The notes under the pieces: model-generated | Told to the model about the DNA's origin: nothing | Databases searched by the model: none | The model's input: only the letters and a program-made list of their open reading frames with translations | Made by a program: the position numbers and the translations under genes | From: Candidatus Endonucleibacter bathymodioli | Lineage (GTDB): Bacteria > Pseudomonadota > Gammaproteobacteria > Pseudomonadales > Endozoicomonadaceae | Direction of reading: 5' to 3' | Assembly (NCBI GenBank): GCA_030674915.1 | Contig: JASXSV010000006.1 | Location: forward strand, 124,001-188,000 | Length of the DNA: 64,000 nt | Shown here: positions 18,599-28,865 of the stretch, piece after piece | Layout of the letters: every line of letters begins with the position of its first letter | Position numbering within the stretch: position 1 is the first letter of the stretch

Positions 18599-21500
18599 AT
18601 GAGTATTAGCGTTAATATCAGATCCATAAAAACTCTTCTGCTATTACTATTTCTTAAATTAGGTTTATGTTGCAATGCTATGGCAAAGAGCAATACAGTT
18701 AATACCTCTCTAAGAACATTGTTTTTGCAGGCCATGTCGGTACTTTGCTATCCTGAGTTATTGTCTGGAATTACATTTCTTGAAAATAAAACAAACCTTA
18801 ATACCTATAGATATATCTTCAATGCTCCACTTGGTACCCATCACCTCCATGATGATCAAATTACTGAGTTTCAATCACTCAGTCACTCGATCCTTGATGT
18901 CTGCAGTAAGAGTAAAAATTCTCGTAAATCCGGATATCAACTTGAATCTGGAGAAGGTATTCTGGAATGGGATATACCTGTAGAGTCAAATGAAGAGTTT
19001 ACTTTTGCAGTAATTTATAACGATGACTCATCCCCTGCCGCTCCTTTTTTTCAGTATGATGCAGACGGAAAACAAGTTACTCGCAATGATGTCGGTTTTT
19101 CCCCGGAAGCAGGGAGTACCGTTATCACTCCTTCAGGTAGCATAAAGCAAGTGTGGCAATGGCATTTTATGCTAAACGGTAAAGGATTGGCGACCATCAC
19201 CACTCCCAAAGGTGGCTATTGTGTCCCAGCCCTTTCAGGTTGGCACCATCATAATACGCGTTTCCCAGATGAATGCGGTCATACGATCTTGCATTTTTCA
19301 GCACAGAACCATGGATGCATTAAAGAGGAGGTAGTGAGTGCGTTAAATAGAATTATTAAAAGTGCTGAAGGTAACACAAAGATCACGATGTATCCACATG
19401 CGCCGACCAAAGAACACTCATTTAGAAATCCGCTGAATAACATTCTACCTTGGTTAAAGGATAATTATGCCCAGGATTGTTTATCCAAAAGACACTATCA
19501 ACGGTCTATTATTCCACCATTGAGGCAATACTTTTGCGTCTTTCATAATCCCACGGTGTCTTGCGAAGGAGAGTCCAATCCATCAGAAGAGCACCCTTCA
19601 TACCATGATGCTATGAAAAGTGAAGTGAATCGTATTAACTCATTGTCGTCATTTCCTTATTTCCAGACCTTATCTACTATTGATCTTGCTCGAGCAGGTT
19701 TTTATTGTACGAACCCAGGCGAGAGTACTGAGTGTAAATGTTTTTGTTGTGGGAAGACTTATAAAGACTGGAAGGATAGTGATAATCCCTATGAAATTCA
19801 TAATAATATTTCACCTAATTGTGTCTATATTAACGATGAAGATAGAGGCAATTGTTCATTTAAGGTAGAAAATGAGACGCAACATTATAAACCGATGAGT
19901 AAAACTTCTAGCAATCATCTAGCTAATATGACTTCAGACATGCAGAAACTTCATATAACAGAAAGCCCTTCTGCCAATATCACCATGCATTCCGAAAGTA
20001 ACAACGCAGAAAGTTCCTTTGTCGAAAACAGTAATAATCCTGCAACAGTAGTGGGACTATCCCAGAATAGCAGTACTGGCACAGGAGTAAATACTACAAA
20101 TACACCAAGATATCCTGCTTATTCTGATATTTCGATAAGAGTTAATACCTATGCAAATAAATGGCCTAGTTATTTAAATCAAACTCCAGAAAATATGGCA
20201 AACGCTGGTTTTCTCTACGAAGGTTTTGAAAACTATACGCGCTGCTTCCATTGTGGCTGCGTGTTAAGCAAATGGATGGTTGGGGATGACCCCTATGTAG
20301 AGCATGCCAGATGGTTTCCAAAATGTGCTTACCTAATATCAGTTAAAGGAGAGATATTTATAGATTCTACTCAAAGGCTATATAGTGATGATGGACAAAT
20401 CTTGCAGCAGCCTTTAAATATAAACACCCCAGCTAATTCGTCTAGAGCTATATCGTGCAACGATCTAAATATAAATTATAATCGTTCCTCCGTAGAAACT
20501 CCTATAAAAAATGTATCAGTAAAGAATAATCTTTCTGCTGATGGTGACAGTGTGTCATATGCCATTGGTGGAAAGAAAGTAACGAAAGCGCCAGCAGCTA
20601 AAAGCATTATTCAGGCAAAAGTAGAGAAATTGATTAGGGATGAGCGACGATATACTACTCATGAGCGCTCAGTTACACCTATTATAACAGAAGGAATAAT
20701 GAGAGTTAATGAAGAAACAGATCAATTGATAGAGCCGCATTTGCATCTGTCTTTCGGTGTTACTGATAAAAACAGTGCGGACTTTTCGGATGTTGCTGCT
20801 TTAATGTATATGTCCAAAGGTCAAAAATGTAATCTCAACGGTATGGCTTATCTCAATCACGAGTTAGTAGCATGTCGTCACCTAGCTTACTGGTGGCTAT
20901 CTTTACAGAAATTCAAATATGATGATATTTCTTCGAAAGAACTTATTGAAAAATGTATAAGTATTCCCAGCGACTTAATACTATCGAAACAATTGCATGA
21001 CAAAGCATGCTCAGCTGAAGGTATTTATTTTGAAATGCATCAACTCCATGAAGCCATCTATTGTGCGGCTGAAACGTTTACCAAAGGGCAAGAAAAAAGA
21101 TACCTTCTTAGATCAGACAATCATGCCATGGGCCTATGTATTAAAAAAAACAAAGATAACAATATTATTATTTATTACTATGATCCTAATGACACCCTTC
21201 GACATAAAAAGATAATAGCTAATACTAAGGATGATCTGAAATACATTACCTGTGACGATTTTTGGAGTTCTACAGATAAAAAACTATATTTCATTGGGTG
21301 GCATAAAATTAGTTCTCTATCATCCATTGGTGTAAAATTATCACGAGATGAGTGTAAAGTAGTATGTATCTCTAAACCGAGTAAAGCGCTCATGTACCTA
21401 TTGGCTTGCACTGGCCATTACGGACATCCAAATGTTGTATTTGATTTTGAGAATTTCTCTGAAAATACAATACATAGGTTGCTTGCTGGAAAAAATAAGT

Positions 21501-21916
21501 ATGGTACACCTGCATTACGAGCAGCATATCTTTATGAACACCATGAAACAATCGCAACAATTTGTTTGATGATCATTAACAGTGATCTCGGTCCTGATGC
21601 AAAAAGAGAGCTGCTTCGAGGTAAGGGTAATGATAAGAACGACATATCAGTATTACATTCAGCCTGTATATTGGGACAAACAGAAATTGTTGCCGCATTC
21701 ATTGATGCTATGGATCGTAGTGACGTTAAATTTAATAATGCTGATAAGAAAAAGTATCTTGCCGAAAAAAACCAAGATTATAAGTCACCATCAGATATGG
21801 CATTTAGGTATGGACACTTTGGTATTTACAAAATGCTCATTGATGCTATTCACAAAAGTTGCTTTTGGAATCTCTGGGCAAGCACGCTGAGTTTCATCTA
21901 CTCCCACTATCGCTAG
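18599..21916 (+). CDS. Secreted BIR-BIR protein with protease-like and ankyrin regions (IAP-like)
   Basis: 1105 aa from the ATG at 18599, which follows AGGTGAG at 7 bases; an upstream ATG at 18551 lacks this. Signal peptide: basic N-region then TLLLLLFLKLGLCCNA, cleavage near residue 27-29. Two BIR domains fit the inhibitor-of-apoptosis zinc signature Cx2Cx16Hx6C exactly: BIR1 C381, C384, H401, C408 and BIR2 C549, C552, H569, C576, each with the W..D.PY..H pattern. A Ser/Asn-rich linker joins them. Residues ~730-870 hold a candidate papain-like (YopT/C58-type) site: C759 in ACRHLAYWW, H842 in NHAMGL, D862 in YYDPND. The last ~150 residues look like two or three ankyrin-type repeats. No RING or CARD. 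BIR domains bind caspases or IAP antagonists in animals, so an exported modulator of host apoptosis is likely. The order BIR-BIR-protease-ankyrin is unusual. Confidence 0.88.
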   Translation: MSISVNIRSIKTLLLLLFLKLGLCCNAMAKSNTVNTSLRTLFLQAMSVLCYPELLSGITFLENKTNLNTYRYIFNAPLGTHHLHDDQITEFQSLSHSILDVCSKSKNSRKSGYQLESGEGILEWDIPVESNEEFTFAVIYNDDSSPAAPFFQYDADGKQVTRNDVGFSPEAGSTVITPSGSIKQVWQWHFMLNGKGLATITTPKGGYCVPALSGWHHHNTRFPDECGHTILHFSAQNHGCIKEEVVSALNRIIKSAEGNTKITMYPHAPTKEHSFRNPLNNILPWLKDNYAQDCLSKRHYQRSIIPPLRQYFCVFHNPTVSCEGESNPSEEHPSYHDAMKSEVNRINSLSSFPYFQTLSTIDLARAGFYCTNPGESTECKCFCCGKTYKDWKDSDNPYEIHNNISPNCVYINDEDRGNCSFKVENETQHYKPMSKTSSNHLANMTSDMQKLHITESPSANITMHSESNNAESSFVENSNNPATVVGLSQNSSTGTGVNTTNTPRYPAYSDISIRVNTYANKWPSYLNQTPENMANAGFLYEGFENYTRCFHCGCVLSKWMVGDDPYVEHARWFPKCAYLISVKGEIFIDSTQRLYSDDGQILQQPLNINTPANSSRAISCNDLNINYNRSSVETPIKNVSVKNNLSADGDSVSYAIGGKKVTKAPAAKSIIQAKVEKLIRDERRYTTHERSVTPIITEGIMRVNEETDQLIEPHLHLSFGVTDKNSADFSDVAALMYMSKGQKCNLNGMAYLNHELVACRHLAYWWLSLQKFKYDDISSKELIEKCISIPSDLILSKQLHDKACSAEGIYFEMHQLHEAIYCAAETFTKGQEKRYLLRSDNHAMGLCIKKNKDNNIIIYYYDPNDTLRHKKIIANTKDDLKYITCDDFWSSTDKKLYFIGWHKISSLSSIGVKLSRDECKVVCISKPSKALMYLLACTGHYGHPNVVFDFENFSENTIHRLLAGKNKYGTPALRAAYLYEHHETIATICLMIINSDLGPDAKRELLRGKGNDKNDISVLHSACILGQTEIVAAFIDAMDRSDVKFNNADKKKYLAEKNQDYKSPSDMAFRYGHFGIYKMLIDAIHKSCFWNLWASTLSFIYSHYR

Positions 21917-22279
21917 CATAAGTTACGCACGCTTGCCCGATGAGCACTCAAGCGTACGGACGTACGAACAGCTGGTTCTCAAATCCATTCCAAGCGTATC
22001 GGTTGTTGTGGGGATCTATGAGCTACTGGATGGTGGTGCCGTCCACGGCCAAGATAGATATCTGGTAACACAGACTAGCCTGTATCAAAACTCATTATAA
22101 CTTTAAGTTTCTGATGCAGACTTGTTTTTTCGTGGATTGATCACCCACCTTAAAGTAGCCATATTAAATGATAAAAATATATTTATAACCGTGCGCAACC
22201 AAAAAAGTTAATTGCAGTCACAGGCATTGTAAAGGGTTAGGAATATAGCTGTAACTGCTGGTATGTTATTGTGTGAATT
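21917..22279. other. Gene-free region after BIR gene
   Basis: 363 bp. It contains the second copy of the 46-bp duplicated segment (21967-22012) and nothing else recognisable. Confidence 0.4.
21967..22012 (+). repeat. 46-bp segment duplicated on both sides of the BIR gene (second copy)
   Basis: Partner of 18033-18078, 37/46 identical and same orientation. The frame reads on for a few residues past the matched part (GIYELL), in line with a decayed transposase. Confidence 0.5.
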
Positions 22280-22409
22280 TATACCAGTTTTCATTGAACA
22301 CGTGAGATTGTTGGCTTCTCTCGTTCACCTCAATCACCTGCTCTACTTGTAGACGTATGAGAATTTTTAGTTTGTACGCTTACCAATACCTTAGACGGTA
22401 ACTGGTATA
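22280..22409. repeat. Full-size copy of dispersed repeat
   Basis: 130 bp bounded by TATACC and GGTATA. The left part, GAACACGTGAGATTGTTGGCTTCTCTCG, and the middle CTCAATCACCTGCTCTACTTGTAGAC match the consensus of the other long copies. Confidence 0.65.
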
Positions 22410-22424
22410 AATTTAAACTTGCAA

Positions 22425-22495
22425 GAACAGTTGTTGACTGTTTTTTGGCTCACCCCAATTACTACTAGTAGCTCATGGGGTTTCGCTGGCTTGCA
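22425..22495. repeat. Fragment of dispersed repeat
   Basis: Reads CAGTTGTTGACTG, then GGCTCACCCCAATTACTACTAG, then TAGCTCATGGGGTTTCG. This is the interior of the long repeat form with both ends missing, directly after the complete copy at 22280. Confidence 0.55.
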
Positions 22496-22544
22496 ACTTA
22501 TTAATGATTTCAATAAAAGCTGCTACAACCTATCCAAAATAATA

Positions 22545-25500
22545 TTATTGCTCTAATAATTTTACCTCTCCTTCCAAGCTTAGCTCTATATCTTTCCTAC
22601 ACAAAGGGCACAAATATCCGGATTCTGACCCTTTCATGTTATTAGCACAAGATCTACATAATTTATGTAAGCAATTTGTAAGAACTGTTACCTTATCCAT
22701 TTCATCAAAACAAACAGGGCATTCTAACTCTCTTTCAGCATTTTCCTCAGAAAAATCTTTTACAATATGAAACCATTGGCGAACTACATCGCATCGTTTA
22801 CTTGCAGCTTCTCGAATCGCAGATAAGTCAAGACTTTGTAATACCGTATTCTCAGGGTTCTCATTTTGAATTTTTTCCATGGACGTCATAGTCATCCCAG
22901 TAAGATTATCTGGGAATAAAGGCAAAGCCCAGTTCACCATTTCATAAAAAGAAGGAATTATTTTCTCAGCTGAATCACCACTGCAGTCCTCAACAAAAAG
23001 TTTGTGATGTAACTTGTGTACAATAAGAGCCTTGAGCCTCTGAATCCCTAAGAAGGCTAGCTCACTCTCCGTAGGTAATAATGCAGTAGGTTCTAAGTCA
23101 ATAAGCGTTAAGTCAGTAGATGATGATTCAGTAAATAAGTCCGTGTCATATACCTTTTTCAAAATCTTACGACCAAATGCCCTGTTATTCACACACTTAT
23201 CCAGAAATCCCGCTGCAAATTTTTCTAAAGAATTAGCTAGTAAATAGTGGTTTAATTGCGGTGCTAGCCACATTGCCGCCACGTCAACAAATACTCCTAT
23301 ATCCTTTATGTCCACGAATGGAAATGAATAATCTATAATAAAGCCTCTATCATCTTTTGTGAATTCTATCAAGCTGTTGAATTTTATAGCTGACATCTTA
23401 TAATTATCGCCACCCCATCTATTACGGATATTACGGACTTTGAAAATGGGAATATCAATATCACCATAAACGGACGTTATTGGTATTGATAAGCCACATT
23501 TGTAAGATTCAACTATAGCGTCATAGCCTACCCGCAAATAAGTAGCCAGCCATGCACAAGCCCATGATGACGTCATGCATTCATCCTTTTTATGCAAGTC
23601 CTTATTCTCATCATCTTTCTGTAAGGCCTTACGATAACCGTGAAAAAAACTGGATTTAAGCTGTTTCAAATGTGCCAGTGATACAGATGGTACCTTTTCG
23701 GTGGTTTGGCTTATTTGGGATTTAGGATTGTCACATTTTAATAGAGAAAACCCATAATCTCCGTTATCGGTTAGCACCATTTGTTGTTTGTACTGGAGTC
23801 CAAAATTCCACGTAGATACCGTAACCGTAGGCACCGATCCAAGACCTGGTAGTTGAGATGGTAGTCGAGACTGAAGTCTCGTTAGTAAATTAGAACGTAT
23901 GATTTTTTTCCCAGCCCTCGTCGTGTATAATATAGACTCAGTATCTTCATTAGTCGTTCCTACTATAGACTCAGTATTTTTAGTCATAGTTCTTCTAATA
24001 GCACCCTCTAAGCCTAGCACTCTAGGTATGTATTTGCTATCGGTAGGATTATATAATTCTGTTTTAGCAATAGTCATTTCCTTTGTTAAACCTGTTACCT
24101 CTGCTACCTCTACTACTAGTGGTTCCTGTGTAATAAAGTTATATATATCACGTAGTGCATGCTTTGATTGTATATGTACCTCTGAGACTCCAACGACAGA
24201 TTTCTTGTATTTTTGATTTATGCAATTATCAGCATTAGAAATCAGCAACAATCTTGCTGACTGATTTTTCTTGTATTTATATGCTTTAAACATTGTCACC
24301 AAGCGTACTTGGTTCGAAGTAGACATTTCATCAGAGTGCGTAAATACTACAATATTGTCATATATAATATTTTCCTCTTCCAAGGCTGCTTCTAGTACAG
24401 CATCTGGTCTCGATCCGCTGCTTAACGCACCATTAACTAAAGATATGATATTATTTTCTACATCCACACTACCATCATTAGATTGTCTATTCTTATCTCC
24501 GAAAGTATCATACCATTTGAATTCTACAGGTTTACTACCTTCTTTATTTCTGCCTCAAAGGCAAATCTGAATTCAGTCTGCATCGCATCCATTGTACCCT
24601 GGTTGTACCTGTTCACTGTAAAAACAAAAGTGTAATTTACACCCAAGCGTACCATGTCTCTAAGGTAGCTAAAACTTCATCACGATGACATAATCTGTGA
24701 CCCACAGGAAAACTATCACCTCTTACAAGGTCAGGATGCGTAAAAGCCATGTGCTGGTGCATCAGCGAAATGCACTAATACTCTAGTTGAATCCGGCCTA
24801 GAAGCGTTGATTTGGCTGATTATTTTTCTGAAATTTTCAAATGCACCGGCAATATCTTCAGAATGTCCTCCCCCCCATCTGCCTCTTCTTTACAAATGAC
24901 AGAATGTATCTCTTACTGTCTTGCGTTGGTGCTACAACTACATGTTGATTCTCAGTCCTCGAACCATCCTCATTATAGTCTCTGTATCCTATGAATGACG
25001 TCCACAATTGACAGGCATCTGTTTGTTGTTTGACTGATGCGCAGGTAGAAGTGGCGCCTAACACCCTGTCTATAATAGAGTGAAGTTGTGTTTTGACGGC
25101 ATTAATTACTAACCCATGCTCGCTGTTAAATCAAGCATTATGACCAAGTCAATAATTGGTACTTTGATGTCACAGCATTGATTAATTTATTAACAAGCAA
25201 GGTGGAAGGATGCTGGTTACCACCCAAAGTGGCAGCAATATTTGTTATTACTTCACCGTCATAACTAATCACATTGCTGCAATTAGGCGTATTTTGCATA
25301 ATCATATGAATGACGGAGGCGTTGAGTTTCTGTAACCATTTTTTGTCTGCTGTACAAGGTGAACAGTCTATAGCCATAAGTGTTTTGGCTGTATGATCTT
25401 GAGTAATTGTAGAGCAATCTGCTTGACAACGGTTGCGTATAGACTGGTCAAATTCAGTCAGAAAATCATCAACTGGCTCCCATGTTTTTTGTGTTTCACC

Positions 25501-25707
25501 ATGCATATCTCCTGCTCCAGAGGAGTAACGTTCATAAAGTTTGAAGAGTTTGCTTGTATCAAGTGTATGTTCTGTTGAGCCTTCTTTCTGAATCAAGCTT
25601 ATGATGCAGTTTTTGTTGGCAGCACCACTTTTATTATTTCCTTCTGCAAACTTGCCATCAGCTGTATTGGCACCGAGACTTGCTAGCATTTTGGATGGTT
25701 TTGACAT
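22545..25707 (-). pseudogene. Frameshifted vWA-RING gene, candidate eukaryote-like ubiquitin ligase effector
   Basis: Minus-strand pieces join into one ancestral protein. From 25707: an N-terminal part (MSKPSKMLASLG..., 189 aa). A shift near 25160 leads to a vWA domain, VPIIDLVIMLDLTASMG (MIDAS motif DxTxS), then after another shift FIGYRDYNEDG, GGGHSEDIAGAFENFRK and LVHFADAPAHG. These motifs are typical of the vWA domain found with alpha-kinases (VwkA type). Further shifts occur near 24870 (run of seven G), 24740, 24650 and 24555. From ~24550 a frame of over 640 residues runs to 22545; it begins with the end of the vWA part and ends in a C3HC4 RING finger (CPVC, CLHKLCRSC, CPLC, about 22590-22735). 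RING domains recruit E2 ubiquitin-conjugating enzymes, so the ancestor was probably a host-targeted ligase. The GTG at 24467 is only an internal codon. The long 3' piece could still be made if a start exists. Some shifts may be sequencing errors, but five or more argue for decay. Confidence 0.75.
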
Positions 25708-25786
25708 ATTAATATTTACATCATGACTTTCTTTCTCATTTGATGGACATGATTCGTTTACATTTGTAATTTATTTAGCTCTAATA

Positions 25787-27283
25787 CTAATCTTTCATTT
25801 CAACCCCGTTAAGAAAAGGCGCAACATGCTCTGCGTTAAGTTTATATTCACTTGTAAGATGACAACGGCAATCTAACCCTTTTCTTATATCATCTGTGTA
25901 AGTATCCTGATCTGTCTTTGTATTCTCTACCTGTGCTAGGTGAGGAAACTTGTGTTTTACTACTGTGGCCGCAGTCATATACAATAAAATAGATGCGATA
26001 GACCTTAGTGCTTCAGTGGAATCTGATTCTTTCGTTTCACTATTTTCTGATGTTGCACGTGCATTTTCTTGTCTTAATTCAGCTACTAACATGTCAAGCA
26101 TTTGTTGTCTGTCTTTATAAATAATTCCATTGCAAATATTTTATACAGACTTGTGATCTGTCACTCAGAGCTTCTTTTTCTTCTAGTTTTTTGTCATGTT
26201 TCTCTTTAAACTCGGCATCTAAGCACTTGTTAGTATCTCTCGATGCTGTTTTTGTTGACTTTTTAGGTTTGCGTCTTGCTTTGTTATTCATTTATTTGTC
26301 ATTGATAATTTGTTATTCATGGCGCACATGAAAACTTTATTCATGTTTTTATTTGAGTCTATGTACTCAATACAAAGCCACTTTTCATCAAGCAAGTTTC
26401 CCTCTCTGTATGCTTCGTTTCTTTTTAAAAATTTCTGCTTTATCCTGAACATCTTAAAGATATCAAGGTGACTAATTCCATCCATTTTCCAGAAGCGAGT
26501 AATAGACATGGCTAATTTTTTGGCAGGAACCTGTTCATACCATTGACAGATAAAAATGCCAAGCCATTTCTTTGCGGAGATGATAGTTTTAGCTCGTGAC
26601 TTGCCTTCAAAAAATCAGCGGTGATTTTTGTAGCAACGGTATCCGTACTGACAGGTTCTGTGCACCCGGTAGTTGACACTAAGCACTTTAAAAGACCAGT
26701 ATCTTTAGGTAATGTTTCTTTAACGTGAGGTCTTATACGATTAAACCAGCTAATAGCATTGATAATAGTTACTATATCTGTTGCTGTTCTTATGAAACTT
26801 TTCTGGTTGTCCATAAGGGCTTTCTTGCAATCTGCATCACCGAACATAGCTAAATAGGCAATATTGATAAGTGCACTATGGTGATTTTTCCATACTGGCT
26901 ATATCTTTAGTTATGAGGTTTTTTATATCATGGGCATATTCTATGCGATTGCTTTTTATTAAGCAGAATGCCTTCAGCCAAAAGAGTACAGCTTTTTTTA
27001 GATCCTCCTTTACATCGTATACTGACCCCCTCTTCTTCTTCAAATCCTCTAGTCCAGGGGGTGGCGGAGTGCCCATAAAAACTGTTGCAAGTTTATTTGT
27101 ATCAATAAAGTTTTTATTTTCTGCTGTACTTTGCGTTTCTTGAGTATCAACTGTAGTTGCTGGTGTTGCTGGTGTTGCTGGTAGAATGAGTTCTACAATG
27201 GCAGGATTAAAGTCTTCTCCAAAACCAAACGCACAAATAGCGTTGAAACAAGTTAATAAAATTAAGGTATACAATTTTAACAT
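25787..27283 (-). pseudogene. Fragmented gene with signal peptide, possibly the 5' part of the vWA-RING gene
   Basis: Starts at 27283 with a good signal peptide (MLKLYTLILLTCFNAICAFG) and a short Pro/Thr-rich tract (LPATPATPATT). The frame stops at 26876 but resumes one frame over at a run of A (KNHHSALINIAYLAMFGDADCKKAL), shifts again at a second A-run near 26512 (PKKLAMSITRFW), ends at 26288, and continues as MNNKARRKPKKSTKTASRDT (26120-26290) and a last piece 25787-26101. Joining the frames gives a plausible single product of ~490 aa. It may originally have run on into 25707-22545, giving a ~4.7 kb secreted effector; that is inference. No domain recognised. The heptanucleotide repeat at 27311-27352 lies just upstream of the start. 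Confidence 0.6.
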
Positions 27284-27310
27284 ACTACAGCCTATAAGTT
27301 ATCTAGGGAT

Positions 27311-27354
27311 TAATGCTTAATGCTTAATGCTTAATGCTTAATGCTTAATGCTTA
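27311..27354. repeat. Heptanucleotide tandem repeat (TAATGCT)6
   Basis: Six perfect copies of TAATGCT plus two bases, 28 bp upstream of the start codon of the minus-strand gene at 27283. A perfect short repeat in this position can change length by slippage and so alter promoter or leader spacing (inference). Confidence 0.9.
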
Positions 27355-27423
27355 CGACCAATTTTGGCAGGTTTATCATAATGGCATATGAAATGGTATG
27401 CAACTAAAATAATTTAAGTTATT

Positions 27424-28620
27424 GAGACCTTGGCACGATAACGCTGCATAAGCCCCACTATTAATTAAATCGTATTTTTTTGAAGATAAAGCCTTAAAAA
27501 ACACTATTTTAGCTCGAATACTCGCCATTCTAGCCATTTCACCCTTCATTTTCGATTTTCAGGCGCAACTTGCTTGCTGAATCGATAAACCTCGTTTAAG
27601 ATTGTGCGCACGCACATTATTTCAAAACGTGTGCGGTTTCGGCTTAAGCCAAGATAACGAGCTTTCGCCATGCCATAGTGTAATTTTAAAACGCCAAATA
27701 CTCGCTCCACAGTGCAGCGCACACCAGAATGTAAACGGTTAAAGCACTTATCATTTTTTGTTAATGGTTTATTTCTATAAGCACGTTTTATTATTCTGTT
27801 ATCAATATTTCTATCATCCAGCCATTCACTGTTCTTCTTGCTGGAATAGGCACTATCCGCATAAGCAGATGACTCTTCACCATCTAATAGCTCGGTGAAA
27901 CAATTTGAATCGTGAACATTTCCTGCGGTGTAATCGATCGATTTTATCAGCCCATCCTCATCGATATTTATGTGCGCTTTATAGGCGTAGGTACTTTCAC
28001 TCTTCCCGTAAGAATCGGCTTTCACGCTCCACTTCGCATCAGGATTCTGGGTTGAGTGCTTTTCTTTATCCTTATTTGGACGACACTGTTTAGCCTAAAT
28101 TACGCTAGCATCAACAATATTGATACCTCCAGATTTAATATAAAGACCTTGATCTATAAGCTGGGAATTGATTTCTTGAAGCAACTTATCCATAAACAAC
28201 AATTTATCTAGCTTCTGTCTAAATCGCCAAAAAGTACTGTGGTCCGGCACTGACTCTGAAATGTCTAGCGCAATAAATCGACGAAATAAAAAATCGCGAG
28301 CAAATTGTTTCTCTAGGGCCGAATCGCTTAATTTATACCAACTTTGCAGCAGCAGTGCCTTAAACATCATCAGTGGCGACCATGCCTTCTCGCCTAGAGA
28401 ATTTGAATGCATATCTTTCAGATGATGCTCTAAGCGAGCCCAATCAATGAGTTCATGGACAGAGTCGAGCTTTCACTGCATCGTGATCAACCAGCATTGA
28501 ATCTGCTAGACTGCACTGCTTCAGATTTTTTCAAACCATAATTTCACCAAAATGCATTGATTGTGCAAGGCTTATTATACCTGATTTTCAGTTGTTTAGA
28601 GAGACTCGCGCAAAGGTCTC
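27424..28620 (-). mobile_element. IS5-family insertion sequence, complete ends, dead transposase
   Basis: 1197 bp between inverted ends GAGACCTTGGCACGA (left) and, reverse complemented, GAGACCTTTGCGCGA (right). Other partial copies of the same element lie at 15789, 47574, 48595, 52127 and 54391. A clear target duplication was not found. Confidence 0.8.
27546..28480 (-). pseudogene. IS5-family transposase, inactivated
   Basis: Minus-strand DDE transposase. The N-terminal part (ELIDWARLEHHLKDMHSNSLGEKAWSPLMM...) is shifted out of frame with the beginning near 28470. The middle (residues around DHSTFWRFRQKLD) is followed by an in-frame TAG at 28095-28097 in place of a sense codon (VDASVI-stop-AKQCRPNKDK). 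The C-terminal half runs on to RFEIMCVRTILNEVYRF. The catalytic half contains ADSAYSSKKNSEW and VERVFGVLKLHYG. Nonsense and frameshift mutations leave it non-autonomous. Confidence 0.8.
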
Positions 28621-28865
28621 ATCTTCATTTTGATAACAACTTTTAATAACAACTAACGGTTTCTATAGACCAACTTACGAGCATTATCCTTCTGTTCTGT
28701 TTTCCACGGTCACACGAATTCATAATAATAGCCGCTTGAACCTAAACTTATTCCTAATTCGCAGATTACCTTACTGTTGTGTACTCCAAGTGTACTATAC
28801 CTATACTCTTTGAAATCTGGGTAGGTATAGACACCTACCGACAGATATCTGATACTTCACTCAGT
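28621..28865. other. Spacer between IS5 element and KDQ-repeat gene
   Basis: 245 bp without a recognisable feature apart from the right flank of the IS. A terminator for the minus-strand gene 28866-29936 would be expected here, but no clean hairpin was found. Confidence 0.3.

Noticed and set aside
24467..24467. GTG start of a 640-aa vWA-RING protein
   Set aside because: The frame continues upstream (SKPVEFKWYDTFGDKNRQ) and joins the vWA part after a frameshift; the GTG is not a natural start.
27301..27354. CRISPR-like array
   Set aside because: The heptamer repeats have no spacers. No CRISPR repeats or cas genes were seen anywhere in the window.
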